Origin: Adiantum capillus-veneris | Taxonomy: Eukaryota > Streptophyta > Polypodiopsida > Polypodiales > Pteridaceae | Direction: 5' to 3' | Assembly: GCA_014529385.2 (NCBI GenBank) | Contig: CM043963.1 | Coordinates: 64,912,969 to 64,976,968 of the forward strand | Length of the DNA: 64,000 nucleotides | In this document: positions 44,801 to 53,199 of the stretch, one piece after another | Numbering within the stretch: position 1 is the stretch's first letter | How the letters are laid out: the number at the start of each line of letters is the position of its first letter | The notes under the pieces: model-generated | What the model saw: the letters and a program-made list of their open reading frames with translations, nothing else | What the model was told of the DNA's origin: nothing | The model's database searches: none | Program-made: the position numbers and the translations under genes

Positions 44801-47800
44801 TGCTAATCCTATAATTAAGACTTAAGACTTCATATCTAAAATCAAACTGAGACTCAAGAGACTGAATGTGTGTTTGATTGATTGAACGAATGCTTGAAAA
44901 CTGAGTACAATAGGCTCCTTATATAGGAGACGAAGAGACACAAATGAAAAGACACGTCTCATGGTGAAGAGACGCGACTTTAGACGTAAAGACACATCCT
45001 TTCGGCGAAGAGGTGCAACCATTGGACGAAGAGTCGCACCCGTAGAGTGAAGGGGTGAGATCAGTCGTCGAAGGAGTGTGGCTTTTGGCGAAGAGGCACG
45101 CCTCTTGAGCGAAGGGTCGTGAACATCCAAGGGTATGGGTTCTCCTTGGCATGGCACTTTGCGTATCTGCAACTAGGAGTAGATGTAATATTGTAACATA
45201 GTCACAATCGTGACATTCCCTCCCATTTAAAATGAGAGCCTCGATTAAAGGAATGACTTTTGATGATATAACTCTGGAAAAGCATTGATTCTTCGAAAAT
45301 CTTCAGTGTTTGAGTTATCTGAAATCTTTGTCTTGAACTTTTGCTTCTTTTTGCTTTGACTGCTAAATCCCATGTCATTGCATCGTTCAGAGACTTTTTA
45401 GAGGAATCTGGCTTAATCAGGTTGACTATAACAAAAGATTGATCTTCAAAATGCTTCGTGTGATGTAAGACTTCTGACTTATAACCTTCCAGTAACTACG
45501 AAATATTTGGCGAAGAGGAAATCTTTTCAAGGCATTCTTCGAAAGGGTTAACTTCAACGTTACTTATCACTGGAGAGGATTTTTTATTGAGACTGCAATC
45601 ATCTTCCAATAATGAATCCCAAAATTCTTCAGAATCATCTTCTGGAACTGCCACTTCATGATTTGTAGTCTCAATCTTTAAAAAACTTTGGCTGATTTTT
45701 TAAAGTTTCCACACCATGGACAATTGTGGACATCATTCGTAGAGAAGTTGAGGGTGCTTCCAGTTCATCCTCATCCTCTTCTGATAGTTCAGATAGCTCC
45801 TCTAATTCCAGGGATGAGGACCGAAAGAGCAAGAAACGAAGAAACACCTAGAGACACGGTAAGAACAAGAATAAGGCTAAGAAGAGCAGATCCCACCGAA
45901 GATCTCGGGAATCTTTTGACAGTCCGAGGAGGATTGATCCTCTTGTGGGAGTTCGGTGTTTTATTCAAAGAGGAAGCACTTCTATAGAGCCAATCAATAC
46001 CATTTTCTCGAGGAGAAGAGTAAGAAGACCAAAGAAAGGAGGGTGGACATTAGCAAAATTTGATACCTTTTCAGGTTTTTGAAATGCTCACAAGGCCCTT
46101 GCTTTTATTCAATAGTTTGACATAGCTTTTTTTGGGGGCGATACTCAGAGCACTCCAAGATTAGAAGAGCATCATCCAATTTGAAAGGAAATGCACGGAC
46201 ATGGTGGTCCACTCTTCTGTTACGTTAAGAAGCATCGACAAAGTGGCTTAAGTTCAAGTGACTTTTTATTTCCTCGTGGCTCACTTAGGAGTACGAACGC
46301 AATGTGATTAGCGCTTGGAATCATCTTTGGATGGCCAAGGCAGATACTCCAGATACTTATTGCGAGAGATTTTGGGATGCTTTTCTAAGATCTCCTTTAA
46401 GAAGCAAATCGAGCGATTTTGCTGTGGACTTCCCAAAGAGATACAAGATTACTGCTTATTACAGAAGTCCAAGTCCATCTAGCAACTAATGGAACATGCT
46501 AAGCAAGGGTCTGCGATGCATTCGGGTAATCTGACCTATCTAACTGACCAACTTTTGACACCCAGGACTAGACAAAATTCGACAAATGATAATAGAAGAA
46601 GAGGGAAGTTTCAGAAAAACAAAGATACTCGTCCCCGACTGACAGACGAATAGAAAGCCGAGTACCTCAAAGCAGAGAAGTGCTTTGATTGTGGAGAACA
46701 AGGACATTTATCCGCACGGTGCCCCAAAAAGGTACCCCGAGGGCAATCAGATGATAGTATGACTCAGAGTTCTGATGATCGAGACTGACGTGCCAATGGA
46801 TAGGGGAAGCTAGCGAAGCTACCCATAGGTCCCAGGGCACAAGAAAAGAAACAGGGAATCGATTGATAGATCAAAGAATTCCCAAGACCAATATAAGATT
46901 TTATCGAGCAGATCAATATGATCTAGATATGGATATGGCTTTTGCCAAGAAAGGAAAGAGAAAGGTAAAGCGAACAGTGGTTCTTAGTCAAGAACTATCC
47001 GGCGTTGAATGCGAAGAGGAGGACCTAGCAGATACTCCTCAGATTTGGAACTTTATCTTGACGCTGTCACGTGACACATCCAGCCCTATGTGTCCGTGGA
47101 CAAGCTACACCACAACAGGGTTTCAGTCAGTCCAGTCAGTTAGATTAGCAGTGATCTGGCACTTTTGTGAGTCTATTCGTAGACCGTGCATGCCCAGTCA
47201 CTTAGCATAGATGCATATCCTCCGGTTGCACACAGCATGATCATCGGAATTCCCATCAGAATCCATTAGCATCAGTTAGGGGAATTTTCCAGTGCATTTA
47301 GCCTATTTTCCTATTTATTGGTATTTTCACTTATTATTTTTAAGTGACTTTCCAACAGAAGTAGGTAGGACAATTTTGCTAGGTTAATATATAAGCAAAC
47401 CCAAGTTAGCACTTTCTGGCAGAAGAGGCAACAGGAGCTTCCCGCTCAACAGGCAACTTCTCAGCAATACCCCCTCAGCCACCCAGCGTTTTTGCAGCTT
47501 CACCCATCCCTGGCGTTTTTGCATCTACACCCCAGCCCTGGCGTTTCCTTCCACGGCAGGCCTTCGCCATCAACAGCAGCACCCTAGCGACTGCAGGATC
47601 ACATGGTCGCCAGCAGATCCAGCATGGCCAGCATTTTTCCCAGATCAGCCCTAGCGTTTTGCTAGCGTTTTTGCAGCAGGTCAGCGTTTTTGCTTTCAGC
47701 CTTCATCTACATAAGATCCACACAGTTTTCAGCCTAGACATAGAAGCAGATCAGCCCCCAAGTTGGTTGCAGATGTTCCCCCATTTTCAGCCATAAAAAC

Positions 47801-50800
47801 GCAGCCAAAACAGTCATTTTCAGCCACCGAAACAGTCCCAAAATTCAGCGATTAGAAGATCCCAGATTTCAGCCATCAAGTCGTCGTCGTCATCACCGTC
47901 GTCGTCATCGGCATAGTCCCATTGCATCAGTCCATTGCATACGCATTGTACACCTTTGTGCAATCAAAGTAGACCACTCTCACCGACGAGAGTGGGGCCT
48001 TCGGAGGAGGGTTTTACAACCTCTCGGTGTCGTATCTCTTCTCTCTCCTTCTCTCAGTCTCATTCACTTGCACGCACAATATCCATTCACTTTGTTCGTG
48101 ATCATAGGACTCTCCATAAGACGGAAAGCTCTCTCTCTCACTAAAAGGAACCTTGAGCAATAAAGATCACTAATCTTGAGAAAATACAACATTCATTCCG
48201 CTGCACCTTACAGACGCTTTTGATCTAGCTTCGGCTATTCCAAGAGTTCCCGGAGATTAGCAGGGTTGAATCTGGTGCAGGCAGGACTACATAAGAGGGG
48301 AGTTACTCCGCTCCTTTGTCACAGGTTACCCAGATGGAATAAAGTCACTGATTTCCTTTTGGATTTCAGATACTGATGTGCTGACAGTATTTTGCTGTAT
48401 GACTTTATGAATGACAAACTTGGAAATGGGAATTCCCGAAAATGGATCTGGTTTTTGTGCTCACTCATGTGATTGTGTTTGAGTGCACGTTTGAAAGACG
48501 AAATGACTGCAGCATTTCGGTCTTTAGATTCTATGGACATGATCGCAATAAGAATTAGTTCATTTAAAATGAGAGCCTCGATTAAAGGAATGACTTTTGA
48601 TGATAAAACTCTGGAAAAGCATTGAATCTTCGAAAATCTTCAGTATTTGAGTTATCGGAAATCTTTGTCTTGAACTTTTGCTTCTTGCGAAACCTTTTTG
48701 CTTTGACTGCTAAATCCCATGTCATTGCATCGTTCATAGACTTTTTAGAGGAATCTGGCTTAATCAGGTTGACTGTAACAAAAGATTGATCTTCAAAATT
48801 GTTCGTGTGATGTAAGACTTCTGACTTAAAACCTTTCAGTAACTGCAAAATATTTGGCGAAGAGGAAATCTTCTCAAGGCATTCTTCGAAAGGGGTAACT
48901 TCAACGTTACTTATCATTACAAAGGATTTTTGATTGAGACTGCAATCATCTTTCAATAATGAATCCCAAAATTCTTCAGAATCATCTTCTGGAATTGCCA
49001 CTTCATGAGTTGCAATTGGCACATCATCATTCAACAAAGTATCAAAGAAAGCATAGTCGTCTTCAGACTCGGAATCTGCAGCTATGTCCGTATCTTTGTC
49101 TGGTAGCGAAGTATCATTTGGAAAAACTTCTTGCTTGAAATCATTTTTGTCTTCATCAATTGATTCAGGAGAAGTTAATGAAGTCTCAATAATACTGTGT
49201 GCATCCGCATCGGAAATCGTATTCGTTTTATAATCCACTATATCATGCTGTTTGAATTGTACACCTGAGGCTTGAATCACTCGTACCGCATGATAAAGCC
49301 TGTGTAAAATCAATTCACGTCCATCTTTGAACAAGTTGATAGATGTCCTCGAAAGCTAATTGCTGGATCATATTGAAATAACCAATGCTGACCAAGAATC
49401 ATGTTGTAGTAAGATAAAGGCATGACTTCGAAATCTAGTTGATCTGCATAATTTTGAATCTCGACTTGCAACTGTCGACTGTCTCATCACAAGTTAAAAT
49501 TGATTCATCGGCTAATTCCACATCATATAAGTGAGATGCCTTCTGAGTGGAGCGGAATTGAAAGGAGAAAGGTGATAGAGAGAGAGACAGAGAGAAAATG
49601 CTAAGAGGAGGAGGGCGTCAGCCCCTACTACATGATCATGGGAGAGGTGCAGCTCCTTGCGGGGTGCACCTTAGATACATCAGCATAATGAGGAAGGTGC
49701 CCTGTAGCTGCCGATATACCTGCATATAGCAGGGTCAAGCAGCTACCAAAATGGCCCCACGACCTAGATAACAATGCAGGAAGAAGGCCCTAAATAGGGC
49801 GCTTTGGGCAAGTGGGACAATAGACATAATTTGGTTTTGATATATATATATATTTTTTTCTGTTTTGGGTGGGGAGGTTGTCATTTGCATTTGGACCGGT
49901 GGGCAGTTTAGCTTTATTTGTATTGACATTTATATGGTCAATGCAAACTTAACTTAATGTGCTTGCCAACTTTCAGGGGTAGATTGGACTGTAGACGAAG
50001 ATGGTATTAAAGCTGCTTATCGGCGGTTGGTTAAACTTTTCCACCCTGATGGTATTCATCACTTATATTTCTGCTGACAAAAAGGTTTTTGGCAGTAAAT
50101 GTTGCTCCATGCATTCTAATGCCTGTTCTTTTCCAGTTTATGATGGAAGTGTAGAGCTAGGTGAAGGGGAGACGCCAGAAACAAGGTTCATAAAAATCCA
50201 GGCGGCTTATGAGCTACTTGTAGATAAGAATGAGCGACAGCAGTATGATCACGATAATCGAATCAACCCCTTAAAGGTGTAGTGCTGTTAATCCTTCTGT
50301 TTGTTCATGACTCATTCACCAACGCTGGTGTGTTCGAGATCCTTTGATATTATAGATTCATGTATGATTGCCTTCTCTCACGTGTGAACTACCCAATTTA
50401 CATTTTCCTTGCCTCTTAAATGTTGTTTTTTCTTTCTTTCAAGTTTCTCTGAAGAGTGGCGAGTGTGTTTTCTATTCAAATGGGACCTGATTTGTGTTCT
50501 TGTGTTAGCTCTCACATCTTTGGCTGACTGTCAACCTTGCATTGTCTGGACAGGCTTCAAAAGCATGGATGGAATGGATTTTGAAGAAGAAAAAAGCATT
50601 TGAGCAAAGGGGGGACATGGCTGTAAGTGCATGGGCCGAGCAACAACAACGCGAGCTCAACCTTAAAGCAAGACGACTATCAAAGCATAAGGTGTTTGCT
50701 TGAAGTGATAACTCCTGTTTGTGCATGCCTATTGTGCTCAAAAAGGCTTTCAAAGGTCAATGGTGTGCAGTTGCATGCCTTTCGTAGACACCCTTCCCTT

Positions 50801-51237
50801 CATTTTCTTCTTTTGTTGGGAATAACTTGAGCGCCATGGGGAATCAAGTGCGGGCTGTATGCACCCACTCAAATACTTCACCACTAGGACACAATCCTAT
50901 TGACACACTTCACTCGCAAAGGACACACTGTTGCCTGCCTTTTGTAGGCACACTCAAGGCTTCTTAAATGCTTTGGTCTCCTATTACTTCAGGCTAAAGT
51001 TTTGTCATCTTAATTGCTTTTCCATAGATGGATCCAGAGGAGGAGAGAAGGATTTTAACGAGAGAGAAGCAAGCATCAGCTATCCAGTTTGAGAGCACAT
51101 TGAGAAGGCATACTTTAGTTCTAAAGAAAAGGGACCTGATGAGGCGCAAGATGGACAAAAGCTCACAAAAGCAGGTTGTGCAGAGTTTACTGGCTGCGGA
51201 GGGGCTTGAGCTTGCTGAGGAGAGTGAGGATGATTAA
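27310..51237 (+). CDS. J-domain (DnaJ/Hsp40-type) protein, five coding exons
   Basis: Exons 27310-27544, 49977-50051, 50137-50276, 50554-50691 and 51028-51237 join in frame to 265 codons with GT donors and AG acceptors throughout. Residues 1-72 form an Arg/Ser/Phe-rich, acid-poor presequence that suggests a mitochondrion or plastid. Residues about 73-150 are a J domain: S-P-Y-D-V-L-G start, Y-R-R-L-V-K-L-F helix II, H-P-D at 101-103, and Y-E-L-L-V-D then Q-Q-Y-D helices III/IV. The HPD tripeptide is what stimulates Hsp70 ATPase in this family. Residues 151-265 are highly charged and probably helical, ending in an acidic tail. There is no Gly/Phe or zinc domain, so it is a type III J protein. 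No stop or frameshift is seen. A second in-frame ATG (27325) could be the true start. Confidence 0.88.
27545..29069. other. Intron sequence without recognised genes
   Basis: This contains a GA microsatellite (28654-28697) and a palindromic TATA-like ctatatatagg near 28799. Short degenerate repeats around gtggccgg occur at 28905-28960. I see no protein motif here. It may be the original intron plus decayed LTR sequence. Confidence 0.4.
29070..29842 (+). pseudogene. Gypsy family A: RT and RNase H start (relic)
   Basis: Plus-strand pieces in changing frames read [15 protein letters not shown], the catalytic D-D-I-I-V-F-S-K at about 29264, F-F-G-H-I-V-S, and [14 protein letters not shown]. RNase H begins with Y-D-A-V-D-A-S-G. 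It stops at E-S-A-K-Q-K (29842), and the matching continuation [10 protein letters not shown] starts at 33432. The intervening 3.6 kb is therefore a later insertion. Several frameshifts and stops make this a relic. Confidence 0.8.
29843..30120. other. Unassigned spacer with a perfect 17-bp hairpin
   Basis: No ORF of note. An inverted repeat (30028-30044 against 30053-30069, perfect 17 bp, 8-base loop) has a loop that itself repeats part of the stem (tccaggtt). It is part of the block inserted in family A pol. Confidence 0.6.
30121..30640 (-). repeat. Left (3') LTR of X1
   Basis: 520 bp. The first about 46 bases match 32439-32485, and later parts match 33324-33429 (the rest of the right LTR). 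A candidate terminal CA has changed to TA. Confidence 0.75.
30653..32425 (-). mobile_element. Internal region of X1 (no recognised ORF)
   Basis: A 22-base unit (ctcaagcactgtcgtgtgcg...) is repeated three times at 30959, 30992 and 31024. ORFs are short and without known motifs. Parts near 31910-32210 resemble 55600-55860, so the same family occurs twice in the window. Confidence 0.6.
30959..31045. repeat. Three spaced 22-bp repeats
   Basis: Exact 22-base copies at 30959-30980, 30992-31013 and 31024-31045, separated by 11 and 10 unrelated bases. Confidence 0.9.
32426..32437 (-). promoter_or_regulatory. Primer binding site of X1 (tRNA-Met type, one mismatch)
   Basis: The + strand reads gctttgatacca; one base differs from the complement of TGGTATCAGAGC. 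One base separates it from the LTR start at 32439. Confidence 0.8.
32486..33315. mobile_element. Non-autonomous hAT-like DNA transposon
   Basis: An 830-bp insertion in the X1 right LTR. The 8-bp string gacacgag occurs directly on both sides (32478-32485 and 33316-33323), and LTR homology resumes exactly after it. Ends are cagggctattctcgtccg on the left and, reversed, caaggtggtctcgtacgg on the right: imperfect terminal inverted repeats of the CAGGG/CAAGG type. An 8-bp duplication with such ends is characteristic of the hAT superfamily. The interior has no transposase and is full of CT microsatellites (about 32711-32733, 32790-32827, 32866-32893). Confidence 0.75.
33430..35242 (+). pseudogene. 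Gypsy family A: RNase H end, integrase, chromodomain (relic)
   Basis: This resumes the RNase H broken at 29842 ([10 protein letters not shown]). The HHCC region follows (H-R-G-I-E-S-I-L, then N-C-L-A-C near 33945), then the integrase core with M-D-F at about 34035 and I-V-I-D-R-L-S-K. A weakly conserved stretch leads to an ORF at 34831-35136 ([10 protein letters not shown]). That ORF carries a chromodomain-like end: [16 protein letters not shown], then A-K-W-I-E-E. Many stops and frameshifts are present. A purine-rich aaaaggggag at 35158 is a possible polypurine tract, about 80 bp from the LTR. Confidence 0.78.
35243..35818 (+). repeat. LTR of family A, flanked by pol on the left and PBS/gag on the right
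   Basis: It starts tgtcacaaag and ends near gtccaagtatgttata, and is homologous to the X1 LTRs in opposite orientation. The 3' end of pol lies to its left and a tRNA-Met PBS with a gag start to its right, so one LTR serves two internal regions, as in tandem elements made by LTR-LTR recombination. Confidence 0.7.
35820..35963 (+). pseudogene. PBS and gag start of a second family A copy
   Basis: The PBS TGGTATCAGAGC (35820-35831) is perfect. An ATG at 35881 opens [10 protein letters not shown], which breaks off at the family Y LTR (35964). A family A gag continues in the same sense at about 45678, so the block between is probably inserted. Confidence 0.65.
35964..36334 (-). repeat. 3' LTR of family Y with U3 minisatellite
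   Basis: 371 bp, ending cgtgaca. About nine diverged units of roughly 20 bp with a gcgaagag core lie at about 36060-36235. On the minus strand they sit just upstream of a TATA box (ctatataagg, near 36056-36047). The LTR is homologous to 44767-45215. Confidence 0.75.
36799..36812. repeat. Left 14-bp target site duplication of the LINE
   Basis: tttgtaccaagaga, identical to 42614-42627. The duplicated target belongs to family Y integrase sequence. Confidence 0.92.
36960..40262 (-). pseudogene. LINE ORF2 relic: endonuclease, RT, zinc-binding C-terminus
   Basis: The likely start is the ATG at 40262 ([12 protein letters not shown]). The endonuclease has L-Q-E-H-H near 40143, then after a frameshift G-G-D-F-N-M near 39815 and S-D-H-A-P-V near 39514. 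In the same ORF (40068-39223) the sequence jumps to RT ([10 protein letters not shown] near 39296), so the endonuclease-RT linker and first RT motifs are deleted in frame. F-A-D-D follows near 39150 and the RT thumb to 38720. A long ORF (38521-37907) comes next, then the zinc-binding domain (37822-37490: [14 protein letters not shown]) and a C-terminal tail ending near 36960. Confidence 0.88.
40903..42155 (-). pseudogene. LINE ORF1 relic with altered zinc knuckle
   Basis: The ATG at 42155 (M-E-A-P-A-S-P-Q-R) opens a 316-residue stretch to 41205. It is Pro/Ser-rich at first, then has a folded domain like those of plant LINE gag-like proteins ([18 protein letters not shown]). The knuckle reads [14 protein letters not shown]: the fourth ligand, Cys, is Tyr. 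A frameshift at about 41200-41390 passes the reading frame to another stretch (41386-40961) rich in Gln, Pro and Ser. ORF1 would bind LINE RNA. Confidence 0.8.
42156..42613 (-). promoter_or_regulatory. GC-rich 5' leader of the LINE
   Basis: C-rich on the minus strand with repeated gggctgagggcgtgcgg-type units on the + strand (42335-42420) and G runs at 42319-42336 and 42543-42553. It abuts the right target duplication (42614-42627), so the 5' end appears complete. LINE leaders of this kind hold the internal promoter; that role is inferred. Confidence 0.65.
42628..43875 (-). pseudogene. Family Y pol relic: RT end, RNase H, integrase
   Basis: Minus strand, read leftwards. RT ends with L-G-H-I-I-S-A near 43870. 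RNase H follows (43697-43443: [16 protein letters not shown]) and its end (43379: A-D-A-L-S-H). Integrase has the HHCC region ([14 protein letters not shown]) and core (M-D-F-I-T-T-L-P near 42850; V-S-D-R-D-P-K-F near 42665). The integrase continues at 36798 and leftwards on the other side of the LINE (D-G-Q-T-E region). Stops and frameshifts are present. Confidence 0.82.
43876..43996 (+). repeat. Fragment of family A LTR (3' portion)
   Basis: ggaactacactgggccatgt... to ggtgtccaagtctgtta matches 35700-35816 with substitutions. No PBS follows. It is the junction between the truncated family Y element and the second LINE fragment. Confidence 0.7.
43997..44766 (-). pseudogene. Second LINE fragment (endonuclease and linker)
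   Basis: Minus strand. From 44757 leftwards it matches the LINE endonuclease: Q-W-V-T-M-Q-V, L-N-I-Y-A-P-N, R-R-V-G-G, then F-S-N-H-A-P-V near 44320 (N where the catalytic motif has D). The 44396-44058 ORF continues into the linker that is deleted from the LINE at 36813-42613. It is truncated on both sides. Confidence 0.8.
44767..45215 (-). repeat. Family Y LTR, second copy, with about ten 20-bp U3 repeats
   Basis: 449 bp, from tgtgaagatt to cgtgaca, followed by the polypurine tract (tttaaatgggagggaa on the minus strand). Units with the core cgaagagacgc repeat about every 20-21 bp from 44930 to 45130. On the minus strand they lie immediately upstream of ctatataagg (44927-44918). The LTR start (minus TGTCACGATTGTGAC) is itself palindromic. 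Confidence 0.78.
45216..45670 (-). pseudogene. Family Y-like fragment (end of acidic linker ORF)
   Basis: This repeats 48567-49020 with a few percent difference. On the minus strand it encodes the C-terminal part of the acidic ORF described at 48582-49334. Here it ends right at the polypurine tract of a family Y LTR, with no RT or integrase between them. Confidence 0.7.
45678..47059 (+). pseudogene. Family A gag relic joined to the pol C-terminus
   Basis: In shifting + frames: [13 protein letters not shown], a run of Ser, a Lys/Arg/Ser tract, then the gag core (F-D-T-F-S-G-F, A-R-T-W-W-S near 46198, Y-E-R-N-V-I-S-A-W). The zinc knuckle [14 protein letters not shown] is at about 46682-46725. 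At about 46850 the sequence jumps to the end of pol, the chromodomain end with A-D-T-P-Q-I near 47035, matching 34950-35080. A large internal deletion therefore removed protease to integrase. Confidence 0.78.
47065..48212 (+). mobile_element. Solo LTR (1148 bp) with 5-bp target duplication
   Basis: Starts TGTCACGTGACAC and ends CACCTTACA. GACGC precedes it (47060-47064) and follows it (48213-48217). The family A coding sequence it interrupts continues directly after it (gcttttgatctagcttcgg against ggcttttggtttagtatcg at 35083). A TATA-like taatatataag (47386-47396) and an aataaa at 48161 suit a + strand LTR. The leader repeats agcgtttttgc several times (about 47488-47695). Solo LTRs arise by recombination between the two LTRs of one element. 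Confidence 0.88.
48218..48375 (+). pseudogene. Family A 3' end beyond the solo LTR
   Basis: This matches 35083-35245 (including aggggagttactccgctcctttgtcacaggttacc with few changes). The family A LTR that should follow is missing; the sequence changes near 48375. Confidence 0.65.
48582..49530 (-). pseudogene. Acidic ORF and protease end of a family Y-like gypsy element
   Basis: From 49530 leftwards: [30 protein letters not shown] near 49380. This is the C-terminal half of a retroviral-type protease. A frameshift leads into a 250-residue ORF (49334-48582), very rich in Asp, Glu and Ser ([10 protein letters not shown]), ending H-Q-K-S-F-L. It is intact over its length and has a partial copy at 45216-45670. 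In gypsy elements this position is the protease-RT linker, but no RT follows. Confidence 0.6.
49531..49976. other. End of intron 1, no recognised gene
   Basis: A GA-rich stretch (49575-49595) and a TA repeat (49841-49852) followed by a T-run precede the exon 2 acceptor. A pyrimidine-rich branch/acceptor region ends tttcag at 49976. Confidence 0.5.
49977..50051 (+). CDS. DnaJ gene exon 2 (J domain helices I-II and HPD)
   Basis: 75 bp, phase 1 in and phase 1 out. It encodes V-D-W-T-V-D-E-D then [11 protein letters not shown]. Acceptor tttcag; donor gtattc. Confidence 0.9.
50137..50276 (+). CDS. DnaJ gene exon 3 (rest of the J domain)
   Basis: 140 bp. Acceptor ttccag, donor gtgtag. It encodes helices III and [13 protein letters not shown] and Q-Q-Y-D. 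Confidence 0.9.
50554..50691 (+). CDS. DnaJ gene exon 4 (charged region)
   Basis: 138 bp, 46 whole codons, starting A-S-K-A-W-M-E-W. Lys, Glu, Gln and Arg dominate. Acceptor ggacag, donor gtgttt. Confidence 0.88.
51028..51237 (+). CDS. DnaJ gene exon 5 (charged C-terminus and stop)
   Basis: 210 bp: M-D-P-E-E-E-R-R start, then L-R-R-H-T-L and acidic end E-E-S-E-D-D, TAA at 51235-51237. Acceptor ccatag. Confidence 0.88.
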   Translation: MDPEEERRILTREKQASAIQFESTLRRHTLVLKKRDLMRRKMDKSSQKQVVQSLLAAEGLELAEESEDD

Positions 51238-51600
51238 AGGTATAGGTAAGGGATCAGTTGTATGTAGCATGTAAATATCGGGATGTGATTATTCCTTTTG
51301 ATAAGATATGTTGCCAGGTCTGCTCCATTTAGTCACGTGGAGTAGGGAGCTGATGCTTAAGATGATCAGCATACCAGTGACATTTCTTGTCAAGTGTAAA
51401 TTACACCAGTCGGTGAGTTCGCCTTTAGCCATGCGTGAAGATCTTGCAAATGGCCCTGTTATCTTTTAGGAGCCATTGCGAATTGGCATCGGCCGAAGCG
51501 ATGTACAGCGAGGGCAGATATCCTCATATTTCCACAGTATCTTTTGAGGTCTCTTTCTATTGAAAGTCTCAAATCAGAAACTTTTCAATAAATGTAATGT
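51238..51600 (+). other. Probable 3' UTR of the DnaJ gene
   Basis: This follows the stop codon. An aataaa at 51588-51593 is a candidate polyadenylation signal. No ORF is expected here. Confidence 0.5.
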
Positions 51601-52824
51601 GGGTTGGTCTCCTCATGCTGCCATCATAGAAACAAAGTACGCAGACCTTTGAATTGATGTATGCTCATGTGATTTGTGTGTGTGCATGCATACTTCGGTT
51701 TGTGCTTGCATGTGTGAATAGGTAGTGCCTTTGACTGCGGCACCCCTGGCGAAGAGGTGGGCATCAACACCCTTGTCCACCCTGCATGCTTGTGTGTCTA
51801 TCAGGGGAGTGCAGAGCACTATTAGCTTTGGGGCATGCCTCCAAACCTTGGGCTCTGCTGTTACCCGCATGGGTTTTATTCGTCTCCATGCACAGCTGTC
51901 GTTTGCGATAATGGCTTTCTCTGGTTCGGCTTTGGTTCTTGTTTTTGAAGTTTTTCCTCGTTTCCTCTCGAGGTGGGGTGATGGCGCTCTCCCTATATTC
52001 TGTAGCAGATCCCTCCTTCCAGGTATGTTTCCTCACACCAGCAGTCTTGGTCTCTGGTTTACATGGAGGCAAGACTGTAAGCGAACATTAGCCCTATCTG
52101 AGCTGGCCTGGATGCTATCATATTTTTCTCTGACTGTGTAGTTCAACTCGAGCCAAAAAGCCCGAACAGTCATTGCAAGCAGCTGAAGTCATCCCTCAAA
52201 GCTGTGTAATGAATGTGAAAATAGCTCAAATTTTTTAAATCTCCTGTTTGGAAAAGCATGGAAAGGAACTATGTTGGGTTAGGAAAATGATTTTTTTCCG
52301 AATATTGGATAGGGGCATCAGTTTCTGGTGGTGAGGACCTTTCTTTAGGATAGAGCACAGTCTTCATCGACATTAAAGGCCACCTATTTAGGATAGAGCA
52401 CAGTCTTCAACTAATTGGGCGGCTCTCATTGGTGTCTTTGACGTCGGACATGCAGCTTCTCTAGCTCTGAGAATTGTGCGTTGTATAGCCTAAGCAATTG
52501 AGTTGGACTCTGGCTTGATAGTCCAAATTATGCCGTAACAATTTTTATGGATTTTCTTGTGTATTATGAAGTATACTATTTATCAACTAGTAGATTTCAA
52601 GTTGAAATTACTGAAGCTATTTGTGGATTATTCCTTTGTTTTCGTTGACCAATATGATCGACTAGTGTAATGCAAAGATTGTTATCTAGGGCTATTCTCA
52701 CTTCATGGAGCAGACAACTTTGAACAAAGCTGGACACCACCGTCAATTGCATGACAAGCTCATCACAACACTGAATATTATTTAAGCAAACACTAAAAGT
52801 TGATGTAAGTGATGATGATGGTTG

Positions 52825-52871
<47 letters not shown>

Positions 52872-53199
52872 GCACACGAGGTGGCAATGATTGTATAGAG
52901 AAGCATTCGAATCCTTCCTCATGGTTGTTACTACAAATTCCCACTGCCCACAATGCCGAGAATGTGTGTGCAACAGCTTGTAACATGTTAATCAGCTGGA
53001 TGTTCCCTAGATGCCCGTTTTTTTACAAGACTGTGTGTAACTTTAATAGATGCAGAAAATGCTCAAGATTTGCCATAGAGGCTGAGAAGACTGTGGCGCA
53101 AATGTTGTGGGAAAATTACTGTTTACTGAGGTGGCCGAAGATAGCGATTGAGGTTGCAAGTGCTTTGCAGTTATGTGAAGTTATGTCAGAATGACCTAG
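51601..53199. other. Downstream sequence with (CA)n, no recognised gene
   Basis: A CA microsatellite of about 22 units lies at 52826-52869. ORFs on both strands lack known motifs. A gaccatagattgat-like short duplication occurs near 53193-53215. Confidence 0.5.

Larger units (their letters stand above)
27545..49976 (+). other. Giant intron 1 (about 22.4 kb) of the DnaJ gene
   Basis: The donor GTTCGT at 27545 and the acceptor TTTCAG ending at 49976 restore the Gly codon and the reading frame of the J domain exactly. Nearly all of the intron is transposon sequence: gypsy families A/X and Y, a LINE, a hAT-like element and a solo LTR. The other three introns are 85, 277 and 336 bp. Confidence 0.85.

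Noticed and set aside
49735-49929. 64-residue minus-strand ORF before exon 2
   Set aside because: It overlaps the TA repeat and pyrimidine tract of the intron end and has no motif.
52597-52986. Minus-strand 129-residue ORF at the CA repeat
   Set aside because: It is built around a Val-Cys run from the microsatellite, with no known domain and no start context of note.
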